NCBI GenBank assembly: GCA_937872515.1
Contig: CALMSX010000091.1
Span: 1-64,000 of the forward strand
Reading direction: 5' to 3'
DNA from: an uncultured Bacteroidota bacterium
GTDB taxonomy: Bacteria; Bacteroidota; Bacteroidia; Chitinophagales; Saprospiraceae
DNA: 64,000 nt
In this document: positions 1-8,953 of the stretch, piece by piece
Layout: the number at the start of each line of letters is the position of its first letter
Numbering within the stretch: the stretch's first letter is position 1
The notes under the pieces: model-generated
The model's database searches: none
The model's input: the letters and a program-made list of their open reading frames with translations, nothing else
Told to the model about the DNA's origin: nothing
Translations under genes and position numbers: made by a program

Positions 1-14
1 GCAAAGCTAAAGCG

Positions 15-1136
15 TCATATCTGGCTTATAAATATGTAGTTGGTCGGATGGTTACCATCAACAGCCCCGGTTTTTACCAACTTCTCCCTTATTTCCTTTT
101 CGCTATGTCCTGCATCACTGGCGGAGGAGGCCATCACAAAGCCTGCCCGCCCGGTTGGTTTCAGGTAGTTGTAGAAGTACTGGATCCACAAATAATTGGC
201 GTTGTCGTTTTTGGGCAGATTCACTTTGCCGTCCAGGACCAGGCGCGGATCTTTTTTTACGGCATCCTTGGCTTTGTCTACACCATCAACATTAAACGGA
301 GGGTTTGCCATTACAAAATCGGCACCACCTACCAGGTTGTGTTTGTCTTCGTAAAAAGTATTGCCTTCCTGTATGTTGCCTTCCAGTCCGTGAACAGCAA
401 GGTTCATCTTGGCCAGTTTGGTGTTGAGTTCTGCCTTTTCCTGGCCGTAAAAGGTTACTTTTTCAGCGGGTTTTAAACCTTCGCTCTCGATGAAATAACC
501 AGTTTGCACAAACATGCCTGCACTACCGCAGGCAGGGTCAAACACAATGCCGTGGTCGGGTTCAATGACGTTTACAATGGTCTGCACCAAACTCATGGGC
601 GTAAAAAACTCGCCGCCTTCCTGGGCGCCCGTCATGGCGAATTTATTGAGGAAGTATTCATAGATCTTGCCAAATAAATCACCCTCTGCTTTTTGCAAGA
701 CCTCTTTATTGAAGATGCGCAGCAGTTCCCGCAATAAATCCTTGCTGAATATGGAAAAGTTCTTGGGTAAAACCCCTTTTAAGTTGTCGTATTCTTCCTC
801 AATGAGTTTCATAGCCGTGTCAATCGCCTCTCCAATGTCGGCACTTTCGGGCAACGATACCAAATAGTCAAATTGTGCTTTTTCGGGGAGGTACATGGCA
901 TTTTGTTCCAAAAAGTCATTTTTGGTTAATGCCCGTCTTCCCCTCTGTGCGTGGACAGGCAAGCTCTTTTCCACTTCAACCTTTACCCGCTGAAAGCGAT
1001 TGTAAGCGTGTCTTAAAAAGATAAGCCCCAGCACCGGCATGGAATACTCCGAAGCCGTCAGCTTGCTGTTGGCCCTGAGTTGGTCTGCCGCCCGCCAAAG
1101 TTCTGCTTCTAATTTTCTTAGTTGTTTTCCTTGCAT
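15..1136 (-). pseudogene. hsdM: Type I restriction-modification DNA methyltransferase (HsdM), C-terminally truncated
   Basis: N6-adenine methyltransferase subunit of a type I restriction system, which with HsdS methylates the host recognition site. The N-terminal helical HsdM domain (about residues 1-130) is followed by the SAM-binding motif DPACGSAG at residues 200-207 and the catalytic NPPF at 278-281. The reading frame departs from the family after TGAVD (residue 360): members normally continue with V-M-x-x-I-G-x-N-F-F-Y, but here 13 unrelated residues lead to a stop. Shifting the frame gives V-T-I-R-P-T-T-Y-L and then another stop, so a small indel plus further decay is likely. HsdM proteins are usually near 500 aa and this one has 373. 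HsdS and HsdR are not visible; they could lie before the window start. The gene follows the 314-aa gene by 40 bp on the same strand. Confidence 0.8.
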
Positions 1137-1176
1137 ATATATTTTTAGCTTTAAAAGTCTATCCTACTTCAAAAGA

Positions 1177-2121
1177 TTAAATGTTGTATAAATTATTTTT
1201 ACCGTTTCCTAGCATATCAAAATTTTTCTTGCCATTTTTTGCAATGTTCGCAAATTCTCTTATTAACTTGATGTGTGGATTTTTATCTATACATGCAATC
1301 GACTTTAGGTCGATGGTAGTTTTTCTAATGATTTGATTATTTTTATTGTAATAGTCTAAGGAATGACCAGAATGGGCCCATGTATAATTGGTAATTATAT
1401 CCCGATCATGAAATTTATCTTTTAGAATTGCATGAATCGAAAAGTTTGTACTAAATCCCAAATTAAGTTCATTAATATATTTCAATATAGAATTATAGCT
1501 GCCTCCAAAATTTGGCACCTGATCCTTATGTACAAAAATGGATATATCTAATTCTTTTACTGAATTAACTTTCGATAGAATTGCTTCAAGGATAAATCTT
1601 AGATTATTTATTGCCTGATTATTTTTCAATATATATGGATCGGCAATTATTATGCCCGTTATAGGAGAGTTAACCTCATTATAAAAATTATTCCATCCAT
1701 TGAAATTAGTAATATTGTCATCAACTGAACAGCAGTTTGTATAAGTAAGAGCAGGTATTATGTTTGCCCAAGTTTTACTATCGCAAGATATATGATACTC
1801 CTGTCCACGTAAACTTCCATTTCCTAATATTAAAGCAAGCGGTGATTTAATGGGCTCATTTGGTTTATTATCGTATTCTCGTATTTCTGAGCCGCCAGTA
1901 TTAGAGTTTTTGTACAATTTTTTATAAAATGGGTTGACTTCTTTTCTTTTTTCAAATTCATAGTACTTGACTATATACAAGATACATCGAGAGTGGATTA
2001 CTTTATTAAGTAAACTCCATTTTTCTATATATTCATCCTCTTCCTCTCCTATTGATTTTTTTAGTTCAAAGAAATAATCTAGGAACTCTAGTTCACAATA
2101 TGTTGGCAACCTGTTCATCAA
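1177..2121 (-). CDS. Uncharacterised protein with PLD/MIT_C-like C-terminal domain, partner of the AAA ATPase
   Basis: I do not recognise this 314-aa protein as a named family. Its ATG overlaps the end of the ATPase gene by 4 bp, so the two are translationally coupled and probably act together. The N-terminal 90 residues look helical. The C-terminal half alternates strands and helices: hydrophobic strand GIIIADPYIL (156-165), helix, strand ISIFVHKD (193-200), helix, then FHDRDIITNY (237-246) and SGHSLDYYN (251-259). From memory, the pattern HDR-x-I ... W ... G-x-x-LDYY resembles the phospholipase-D-like C-terminal domain of MITD1 (MIT_C), where a single HDR replaces the catalytic HKD pair. 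No signal peptide is seen, so it is probably cytoplasmic. It is AT-rich compared with the core genes. A defence effector or adaptor is an inference, not shown. Confidence 0.7.
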   Translation of the reverse strand: MMNRLPTYCELEFLDYFFELKKSIGEEEDEYIEKWSLLNKVIHSRCILYIVKYYEFEKRKEVNPFYKKLYKNSNTGGSEIREYDNKPNEPIKSPLALILGNGSLRGQEYHISCDSKTWANIIPALTYTNCCSVDDNITNFNGWNNFYNEVNSPITGIIIADPYILKNNQAINNLRFILEAILSKVNSVKELDISIFVHKDQVPNFGGSYNSILKYINELNLGFSTNFSIHAILKDKFHDRDIITNYTWAHSGHSLDYYNKNNQIIRKTTIDLKSIACIDKNPHIKLIREFANIAKNGKKNFDMLGNGKNNLYNI

Positions 2122-4022
2122 TTGTTTTGACTTTTCAGCAATATAAACAAGTCAATAGACAGATTATCTGCTTCATCTAAGAAGCCAGGACCGAATTCTC
2201 TCGTAAGGGTGCCGTTTTCTCGTATATCAATAGAATAAAAATCGATATCCTTATTGCCTGAATATGGGTCAAAATCAAAATAGTAAATAACAACATCGTC
2301 AGATTTACATTTTCCTTTTGAAACCAGATATTGTAATTTTCGTATTAGATACTCACTATGTGTTTCAATTATCACTTTTGTATCAGACCTCGTTATGTAG
2401 TCAACAATTAAATCGGCAATTTTGGATTGTAAATTTGGATGCAGATTTGATTCAGGTTCTTCGAGTACAATGATATCTGGAATTTCAAAGACAGCGGGAA
2501 TTTCATTAGATTTGAGAAATAACTGTGATTCCTCGGAAAATAAGCTTGCCAGGTCTGTTGTGTTTTCTTCATTCTGGTTAATCCCAATTTTTTTGGGTGT
2601 TGAAAGAAATAACAATAAAGACACCAAATTATTAATTCCGCTGCCATCATCAATTAGCGGAATTTTAGTACTTCCCTTTATAAGGTAGATGAAAGCCGTT
2701 GTATCGTGTATTTCAATTTCAATGTCATTGGCTATCTTGAACTCATTGAGTTTTGCTTTAATTTCCGATATTGCAACCTTGCGATTATTAATACTTGATG
2801 ACCTGAAATATCTGAGAAAATGAGAGAAAGAATTTTCATAATTAAACAAATTAAAACTCCTATAACCTACAGCTTTGACACTGCTATGAATATTAATGTT
2901 CTCAATAACTTTTAAGCTTTCAGAAACACCTGACTGATAAATATTAAAGGTATTCATGATTAATGGTGTAGAAATATGTGATTTAGATAAAATAACAGCG
3001 TAAATAACGTCCTCTAGATTGCCGAAGTCATCATACAAATTATCAATTTCCATCTCTTTTAACATAGTGTGGATAGTAGCGTACCTTTGCGAATCCACCG
3101 TCCAGTGATTTACCGCTCTCTGATTTATAGTTACAGGGAGTTTTTTTAATAAAGTATTAGTAATCTTAGCAAGTTTTTCATTAAACTCCTCTGGAAAATC
3201 AATAGACTGTATAAGTTCATCGTAAAAATATATGTCTGGAGGATTATCATAAAGTTCTTCATCAAAAGATTTAATAATATTTTCCAGGTCTTTCGGTTTT
3301 ATCTGAAATACTTCGTTGGGCATCGAAACACGAAAGAAAAATTTGCTATCCAACTTAATTGATTTGAAAAAAAAGGGGTAGTTATCAATTTCCTCCTGAG
3401 TTTTATTACTACAATAATCATTTAAACCAACTTCAGCAGCAAATCTGTCGTAATTCTTATGATAACGCAATAATTCTGGTTCTTTCGTATTATCAGTCAT
3501 AGTACTCTGCTTATCAAGTAAATAATTAGTACAAAGGTTGTAATTCTCTCCTGCTTTAATATAGTTATTATACAAATTCTCCAAGTCAGATGTAACTGTA
3601 GATGCATCGCATTCCATCAGAAACTCATTACTTTCAGTGTCATAAATGGAAATTTTGATTAATTTTAAATTGTACTCACTGCACTCAAAAATGAAATGCA
3701 CATCATGTTCGAATGTATAGAAATCAAACCTTTGCCTGATTACAATCTCAGGTTTATATTTTTTGGCATCGTGCAATAAATTGGTTGCACCTCCCAAAAT
3801 TTCATTACCAATTTTAATTGAGGTGCCAATGAGTTGTTCAAACCTAAAATTAGATGCCTCAACACCAAAAGTTGGTTTGATAAAATTTGAAAAGAGCTGA
3901 AGTAATTTAATAAATGTACTCTTACCACTACCGTTTTTCCCAGTAAAAATTGTTAAGTCTTTAATTTCTATGAAGTCGGTATCGGGTCCAAAACCTCGGA
4001 AACCTCGGAATGCTATTTTCAT
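2118..4022 (-). CDS. AAA15-type ABC-like ATPase with DUF3696-like C-terminus
   Basis: A 634-aa ATPase of the SMC/OLD-like AAA family. Walker A is GKNGSGKST at residues 28-36. A long, variable central region follows, then a signature-like SGINNL stretch, Walker B with the dual acidic motif VLEEPESNLHP (about 515-528), and the H-switch ETHSEYLIR (about 548-556). The last 40 residues (DIRENGTL ... GPGFLDEADNLSIDLF) resemble DUF3696, which ends many ATPases of this class. There is no TOPRIM domain, which separates it from true OLD nucleases. ATPases of this kind are partners in bacterial two-gene defence modules such as Septu and PARIS. Here the partner is the overlapping 314-aa gene, with hsdM next to it. 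The defence role is inferred from class and neighbourhood. Confidence 0.8.
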   Translation of the reverse strand: MKIAFRGFRGFGPDTDFIEIKDLTIFTGKNGSGKSTFIKLLQLFSNFIKPTFGVEASNFRFEQLIGTSIKIGNEILGGATNLLHDAKKYKPEIVIRQRFDFYTFEHDVHFIFECSEYNLKLIKISIYDTESNEFLMECDASTVTSDLENLYNNYIKAGENYNLCTNYLLDKQSTMTDNTKEPELLRYHKNYDRFAAEVGLNDYCSNKTQEEIDNYPFFFKSIKLDSKFFFRVSMPNEVFQIKPKDLENIIKSFDEELYDNPPDIYFYDELIQSIDFPEEFNEKLAKITNTLLKKLPVTINQRAVNHWTVDSQRYATIHTMLKEMEIDNLYDDFGNLEDVIYAVILSKSHISTPLIMNTFNIYQSGVSESLKVIENINIHSSVKAVGYRSFNLFNYENSFSHFLRYFRSSSINNRKVAISEIKAKLNEFKIANDIEIEIHDTTAFIYLIKGSTKIPLIDDGSGINNLVSLLLFLSTPKKIGINQNEENTTDLASLFSEESQLFLKSNEIPAVFEIPDIIVLEEPESNLHPNLQSKIADLIVDYITRSDTKVIIETHSEYLIRKLQYLVSKGKCKSDDVVIYYFDFDPYSGNKDIDFYSIDIRENGTLTREFGPGFLDEADNLSIDLFILLKSQNN

Positions 4023-4088
4023 ATGCCAAATTTTTTATGGCTGGATTATAAATATAAGTGATTAGAATCAAATAATGGGACCATTACT

Positions 4089-5201
4089 TTATCGTTTTGA
4101 AACCAGTACTTCTTCCACCTCGACTATTTTATCTTTTATATCAGTATAAATTTTTGAATCTACCACAAATGTTGTTGTGGTAAAGTTATCTAAATTTGTA
4201 ATGTTGTATTGAATCCTGCAACTATAACAATACCTGGAATTATAAAAGGTTACCGGATCTATTCTTTTGGTGTGGAACTGACTGGCGCTGTGATTTAAAT
4301 AATAGTTTTTATGGTCATTTATTACAAATTCCCTTGATACATTTCTCCGATATTGAAACTTATCTAAAAATGGAGCATACATGGCGGACAAACTGTTCCA
4401 GTCTTTTTCAAACAAATATGTATAATATGCGGTGAGTATATTTTTAGTGGTAGTTTGAGAAGATTCCGGTGTAAAAATTGGAAAGTCTAAACTTAAGATA
4501 CTGATAGCAAAATTCAAATTAGCTTCTCCATATCCAGCTGTTGTAATGCCAATGACTTCCCCAGCTGCGTTAAATAGGGGACCACCACTACTTCCATGTG
4601 TTATTTCAGCTGTCGTTTGAATTACATCGCCATTCTTCCGCAAAGAAGATATAATACCTGTTGATAACGTATTTATTAGACCTTTAGGATTACCTATTGC
4701 AAAACATGATTGCCCTATGGGTGGAATTTGCTTTGCGATAGGAAGTGCAGACGATATCGGATCTTCTATCTTAAAAAAGATTGCATCGTGGTTTTCGTCA
4801 ATGCTTAATATTTCAATATTATGTGTGTGTCCATAACAATCCATTGCAAAAGCTGAAATAGCATCTTTAAAAACATGAAAATTGGATACACAAATGCCAT
4901 CATTTGATATTTGAAATCCGGAACCCTGAGAGTCAGTGGTATCATTTTCTGAAGTGTAAATTAAGTATACTGACTTTTTATACTCCTCATACAATTTGCT
5001 TAAATCACTGATTGGTTCATTTACTTCTACCATTTTCATTGAATCTGCAGCCCCTTTTATAGAATCAATGGTTCTTTTCTGCCCTTCCAATTGATCTTGT
5101 AAATCCAAAAATGCCTGGTCAATTTTATTTTCATTTTTACATGAATATTGGATACAAAATATTCCAAAATAGAAAAAACTCAATATTAATACCTTTTTCA
5201 T
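4089..5201 (-). CDS. Lipoprotein trypsin-like serine protease (HtrA/Trypsin-2 type)
   Basis: A 370-aa S1 family peptidase. A hydrophobic N-terminus leads to Cys21 in a lipobox-like context (IQYSC), so the protein is probably a lipoprotein facing the periplasm. A short coiled-coil-like stretch (about 25-75) precedes the protease domain. The catalytic triad is visible as His109 (SNFHVF), Asp139 (DENHDAI) and Ser205 (HGSSGGPL). No PDZ domain is evident; about 130 C-terminal residues are of unknown fold with paired cysteines (RYCYSC). It lies 66 bp upstream of the ATPase gene on the same strand and is similarly AT-rich, suggesting it arrived with that block, but its export makes a direct role with the cytoplasmic ATPase unlikely. 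Confidence 0.8.
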   Translation of the reverse strand: MKKVLILSFFYFGIFCIQYSCKNENKIDQAFLDLQDQLEGQKRTIDSIKGAADSMKMVEVNEPISDLSKLYEEYKKSVYLIYTSENDTTDSQGSGFQISNDGICVSNFHVFKDAISAFAMDCYGHTHNIEILSIDENHDAIFFKIEDPISSALPIAKQIPPIGQSCFAIGNPKGLINTLSTGIISSLRKNGDVIQTTAEITHGSSGGPLFNAAGEVIGITTAGYGEANLNFAISILSLDFPIFTPESSQTTTKNILTAYYTYLFEKDWNSLSAMYAPFLDKFQYRRNVSREFVINDHKNYYLNHSASQFHTKRIDPVTFYNSRYCYSCRIQYNITNLDNFTTTTFVVDSKIYTDIKDKIVEVEEVLVSKR

Positions 5202-5564
5202 TCAATCAATTCGATTTAAAAGCCCTAAAATTCACTATGTCTTACTCATTTTGTTTCAGATTCTAAGGTACTTAAATTTATAAATAATTGATAATAACAT
5301 CCACATTAATAATATCAATAAATTATGAATATCCAATCGTACTACTTGCCCTGAATATTTTCAGATTAATAGAAAGTTAGACTAAACGCATATTCAGAAT
5401 CGAAAAATTAGTTATTGATCTGCTGAAATTATTAATTAACAAACAACCATCATAAACCGAAATTTAAAATTGACAATCAATATTTTACATATTAATATTT
5501 TCCATATACCTCCTACCCTTGCTTTTCTCCCTCCTACTCCCTATATTTACCATAAAAAATTTAA
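5202..5564. other. AT-rich intergenic stretch without a gene
   Basis: This 363-base stretch lies between the divergently oriented protease and CHU_C genes. It is very AT-rich, and I see no convincing ORF, RNA gene, hairpin terminator or full TAnnTTTG promoter box on either strand. The boundary between the AT-rich accessory block and the ordinary chromosome probably falls here, but no direct repeat or attachment site was found by eye. Confidence 0.5.
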
Positions 5565-8261
5565 TTGCGCCTCTTCCTTATCGCCGGGCTTGCTCTTCTG
5601 TTTGTTTCCAACCTCAACGCCACCCACAACCGGGCCGGGGAAATCACCTATCAACAGATTGGTCCGCTGACCATTCGAATGACCATTACCACTTATACCA
5701 AAGAAAGCAGCATCGCGGCGGATCGCGACAGTCTGGAAGTATTTTGGGGCGACGGACTCTCTCAATGGGTAAAAAGAAGCAATGGCAAGGGACAGAGCCT
5801 CGACAATGATGTTAAGCTCAATTATTATACAGCAGAACATACCTATCCGGGGAGGTCCACCTACACGATTTCGTTTTTGGATCCAAATAGATCGGGCAAT
5901 ATTGTGAACATCAATTTCCCTAGGTCGGATGAAATTCCCTTTTATCTGGCTACGAGGTTTACCTTGCTGGACCTGCAGTTTCAGGGATATAACAACAGTG
6001 CTGTACTGCTGCAACCACCTGTAGATGTGGCATGTGTGGGCCAGCCATTTATCCACAACCCCAATGCGTACGATGCTGATGGTGATAGTTTGTCGTATGA
6101 GCTGATTGCGCCACTCTCGGGTGAAAACCAACAGGTGCCCAATTATTTTTTTCCCAACCAGATCTTGCCAGGTTCTCTCAACAATACCAGCCTCAATCCG
6201 GTAACGGGAGAGTTTAGGTGGGAGTTTCCCCCGCAAATCGGAGAATACAATATTGCCATGCGCATCAATGAGTGGAGAAACGGGGTAAAGATTAACTCCA
6301 TCATCCGCGATATGCAGATTCTGGTGCGCAATTGCAATACTACCCCACCCATTATCGATGTCGTTAGCGAAATCTGTGTGGTGGCAGGAACAACGATTAA
6401 ATTGCCCATTAAAGTTTCTGATAAGGAAGTAGCTCAAAAAGTTAGGCTTACCGCAACGGGTGGCCCTTTTGTGCAACCTGATCCTGCCGTTCTGATTGCG
6501 CCTTCCGCTTTTACATCTGTTCCCTTTGAAGCGGAGCTATTTTGGCAAACCACCTGCAACCACATTTCCAATGAGTACTACCAAATAGTATTTAAGGCCA
6601 TAGACAACGCATTTGGTGATACTTTTGGCCTTGCTACACTCAAGACCATCCGAATCAAGGTAGTCGGCCCTGCAGTAGAGAATTTACAAGCCAGTGCAAC
6701 AGGACCAAGCCAGGTAAGACTGACATGGGACCTGCCATACGCCTGTGACCAAACAAGGGACGATTATTTTTTTGGGTTCTCTGTCTGGAGAAGGGAGCTA
6801 TCGCACGAACTCGAGGCTGATACCTGCAATCCCGGCACTCTATTTCCAGAATATACCCGACTAGTGTTTAATACCCGTGAAAACGCCAACAATCAATATT
6901 TTTTTGAAGACAATACCGTAAAAAATCATACTACTTACTGTTATCGGGTACTGGCTGAATTTGCTCTAAAAACAAGCTCGGGTAATCCATTTCGAAAGGT
7001 GGAGAGCCTGCCTTCTGAAGAAGTGTGTTTAATGTTGCGCAGAGACATCCCTCTTTTTGTGAAAGCCTCGGTTGATAAGACTGACAACATTAATGGGGAG
7101 GTAACCCTGCGATGGGCCAAACCTCTGATCAGTGACTTTGATACCACCTTGCTGCTACCTCCATATGTGACCCAACTTTACCACAGACCCTATGGTACCG
7201 GAAATTTTGAATTGGTGGCCGGCTCTGAAAAATCAGCAAATGGATTTCAAAATTGGGTAGATACCAGCTTCGTGCACGGGGGAATTAACACCTTGGCTAC
7301 AGGGCATGAATACCAGCTGCAATTTTTTATCAAGGCCAACCAGTCTTACGGTGTGGTCCCCACTGCCGGGACACTTTTCCTTACCATCAAACCAGGTGAT
7401 CAAAAAAACAATCTCAGCTGGGAGGGTGAGACACCATGGGCCAACAAGTCTTATACTATTTTTAAAGAAAGCGCACCAGATCAGTGGCTAAAGATAAGTG
7501 AAAGCAGGGCTACTAATTTTATGGACAATGATGTGGTAAATGGAATCAATTATTGTTACAGAATAGAATCAACCGGAACCTATGCTATTGGCCGGATTGA
7601 AGAGCCCATTCTGAACTTTTCTCAACGCGCATGTTCCATACCAGTTGACCAGGAAGCACCCTGCGAGCCTTTGCTAAATGTAACTACCATTTGTGAAGCT
7701 CAATCATTTGACCCTGATAAATTGATCAATCGGCTGGATTGGAATGAACCTACCAATTGCATTGATCAGGATCTTCCTGACAAGTACAAGGTATATTTTA
7801 AACAAAATCAAAACGATGAAGCTCGGCTGATAACCAGCTTGCCAGGTACATTCAATACATTTGAACACTTACCCGACTCAAATGACATATCCGGATGCTA
7901 TATTGTAACCGCTGTAGATAAAGCAGGAAATGAAAGTGCAAAAACGGGGGAGGTATGCGTGAGCAACTGTCCTGTATATGAATTACCTAATACCTTTACA
8001 CCCAATGGCGACGGGGAAAATGAAGTGTTTAAGCCAATGAAAAATTATTTTATCCACAGCATTGACATGAAGGTATTTAACGAGTGGGGTGTCAGGGTTT
8101 TTACCACTACCTTACCTCAGATTTTGTGGAATGGCAAGGACGAGGAGGGAAAGGACCTGGCAGATGGCAGCTACTACTATCACTGTACGGTTTATGTAAA
8201 GAGCAGCGATGGCTTGGGTAGGTACAAAGACTTAAAAGGATACATCAATATATTGAGATAA
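5565..8261 (+). CDS. Secreted gliding-motility-associated C-terminal (CHU_C) domain protein
   Basis: An 898-aa exported protein. The start is TTG directly after an in-frame stop and gives a clear signal peptide (MRLFLIAGLALLFVSNLNA, cut before THNRAGE). The N-terminal half holds beta-sandwich domains with the phrase AYDADGDSLSYEL, typical of large Bacteroidota surface proteins, followed by fibronectin-III-like modules from about residue 370. The last 90 residues (LPNTFTPNGDGENEVFKP ... W-G-V-R-V-F ... WNGKDEEGKDLADGSYYY) are the gliding motility-associated type B sorting domain, so secretion by the type IX system is expected. Its function is probably adhesive or structural; no catalytic domain is seen. 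Its stop overlaps the ribE start by one base. Confidence 0.88.
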   Translation: MRLFLIAGLALLFVSNLNATHNRAGEITYQQIGPLTIRMTITTYTKESSIAADRDSLEVFWGDGLSQWVKRSNGKGQSLDNDVKLNYYTAEHTYPGRSTYTISFLDPNRSGNIVNINFPRSDEIPFYLATRFTLLDLQFQGYNNSAVLLQPPVDVACVGQPFIHNPNAYDADGDSLSYELIAPLSGENQQVPNYFFPNQILPGSLNNTSLNPVTGEFRWEFPPQIGEYNIAMRINEWRNGVKINSIIRDMQILVRNCNTTPPIIDVVSEICVVAGTTIKLPIKVSDKEVAQKVRLTATGGPFVQPDPAVLIAPSAFTSVPFEAELFWQTTCNHISNEYYQIVFKAIDNAFGDTFGLATLKTIRIKVVGPAVENLQASATGPSQVRLTWDLPYACDQTRDDYFFGFSVWRRELSHELEADTCNPGTLFPEYTRLVFNTRENANNQYFFEDNTVKNHTTYCYRVLAEFALKTSSGNPFRKVESLPSEEVCLMLRRDIPLFVKASVDKTDNINGEVTLRWAKPLISDFDTTLLLPPYVTQLYHRPYGTGNFELVAGSEKSANGFQNWVDTSFVHGGINTLATGHEYQLQFFIKANQSYGVVPTAGTLFLTIKPGDQKNNLSWEGETPWANKSYTIFKESAPDQWLKISESRATNFMDNDVVNGINYCYRIESTGTYAIGRIEEPILNFSQRACSIPVDQEAPCEPLLNVTTICEAQSFDPDKLINRLDWNEPTNCIDQDLPDKYKVYFKQNQNDEARLITSLPGTFNTFEHLPDSNDISGCYIVTAVDKAGNESAKTGEVCVSNCPVYELPNTFTPNGDGENEVFKPMKNYFIHSIDMKVFNEWGVRVFTTTLPQILWNGKDEEGKDLADGSYYYHCTVYVKSSDGLGRYKDLKGYINILR

Positions 8262-8869
8262 TGTTTTCAGGTATCATAGAAAAAACAACCAGGGTTTTAT
8301 CCATCGTTGAAGATGGTAGTAACCATCATTTTACCCTGGAAAACCCTTTTGGCAAGGAGGTTTATATCGATCAATCCATAGCCCACAATGGCACCTGCCT
8401 CACGGTTGTTGCCATCGACCCTTCGTGGCAGTGGTACAAGGTAACAGCAGTCAAAGAAACCCTCGACAAGACCAATCTGGGCAGTTGGCGAGCAGGCACC
8501 ATAGTTAACCTGGAAAGGTGCATCAAAGCAGACGCCAGGATGGATGGCCACTTTGTGCAAGGCCACGTAGATTTAACAACTCCCTGCACTGATATCAAAG
8601 ATGAAGACGGCAGTTGGCGATTTAGTTTTGAATTGCCAAAGCTAAAGCGTCATCTGGTGGTAGACAAGGGTAGCATAGCTATCAATGGTACCAGCTTAAC
8701 GGTGATATTGGTACCTGGAAATGATTCCATTTTTCAGGTTGCCATCATTCCATTTACTTTTGAATTTACCAATTTTCATACACTGGAAGTGGGTGACAGA
8801 GTCAATCTTGAGTTTGATATCCTGGGCAAGTACATCAGTCGATTTGTAGAAGTGAGAGACAGCATATAA
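8261..8869 (+). CDS. ribE: Riboflavin synthase, alpha subunit
   Basis: Catalyses dismutation of two 6,7-dimethyl-8-ribityllumazine molecules to riboflavin, the last step of riboflavin synthesis. The 202-aa length is normal. Two tandem lumazine-binding domains are visible: the first begins MFSGIIE and contains the GTCLTV motif near residue 46; the second begins after GHFVQGHVD (about 93-101) and contains GTSLTV near residue 145. The TAATG junction with the upstream CHU_C gene suggests co-transcription, an odd pairing that is probably positional only. A strong two-way terminator follows. Confidence 0.95.
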   Translation: MFSGIIEKTTRVLSIVEDGSNHHFTLENPFGKEVYIDQSIAHNGTCLTVVAIDPSWQWYKVTAVKETLDKTNLGSWRAGTIVNLERCIKADARMDGHFVQGHVDLTTPCTDIKDEDGSWRFSFELPKLKRHLVVDKGSIAINGTSLTVILVPGNDSIFQVAIIPFTFEFTNFHTLEVGDRVNLEFDILGKYISRFVEVRDSI

Positions 8870-8893
8870 TAACAATCCCGATTACTTTTAATA

Positions 8894-8930
8894 AAAAAAA
8901 GAGGCAGACCGTTAGGACTGCCTCTTTTTT
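8894..8930. terminator. Bidirectional rho-independent terminator between ribE and rpoC
   Basis: The arms AAGAGGCAG and CTGCCTCTT flank a 10-nt loop and are bordered by an A-tract on the left and a T-tract on the right. The hairpin can therefore stop ribE transcription on the plus strand and rpoBC transcription on the minus strand. Both genes end against it. Confidence 0.9.
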
Positions 8931-8953
8931 ATGTGTTCAAGAAAAAAGTGAGC

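Noticed and set aside
4089..5201. Serine protease as part of the ATPase defence module
   Set aside because: It has a lipoprotein signal and would act outside the cytoplasm; shared base composition alone does not show a functional link.
5547..6476. A 309-residue open frame antisense to the CHU_C gene
   Set aside because: It has no recognisable domain, no promoter, and overlaps a well-supported exported protein on the other strand; it is a shadow frame.
2..8653. A 17-base exact match (CAAAGCTAAAGCGTCAT) at 2-18 and inside ribE at 8637-8653, considered as an attachment-site pair
   Set aside because: In a 64-kb window one such match is not very unlikely by chance, ribE is intact, and nothing else at either site suggests integration.
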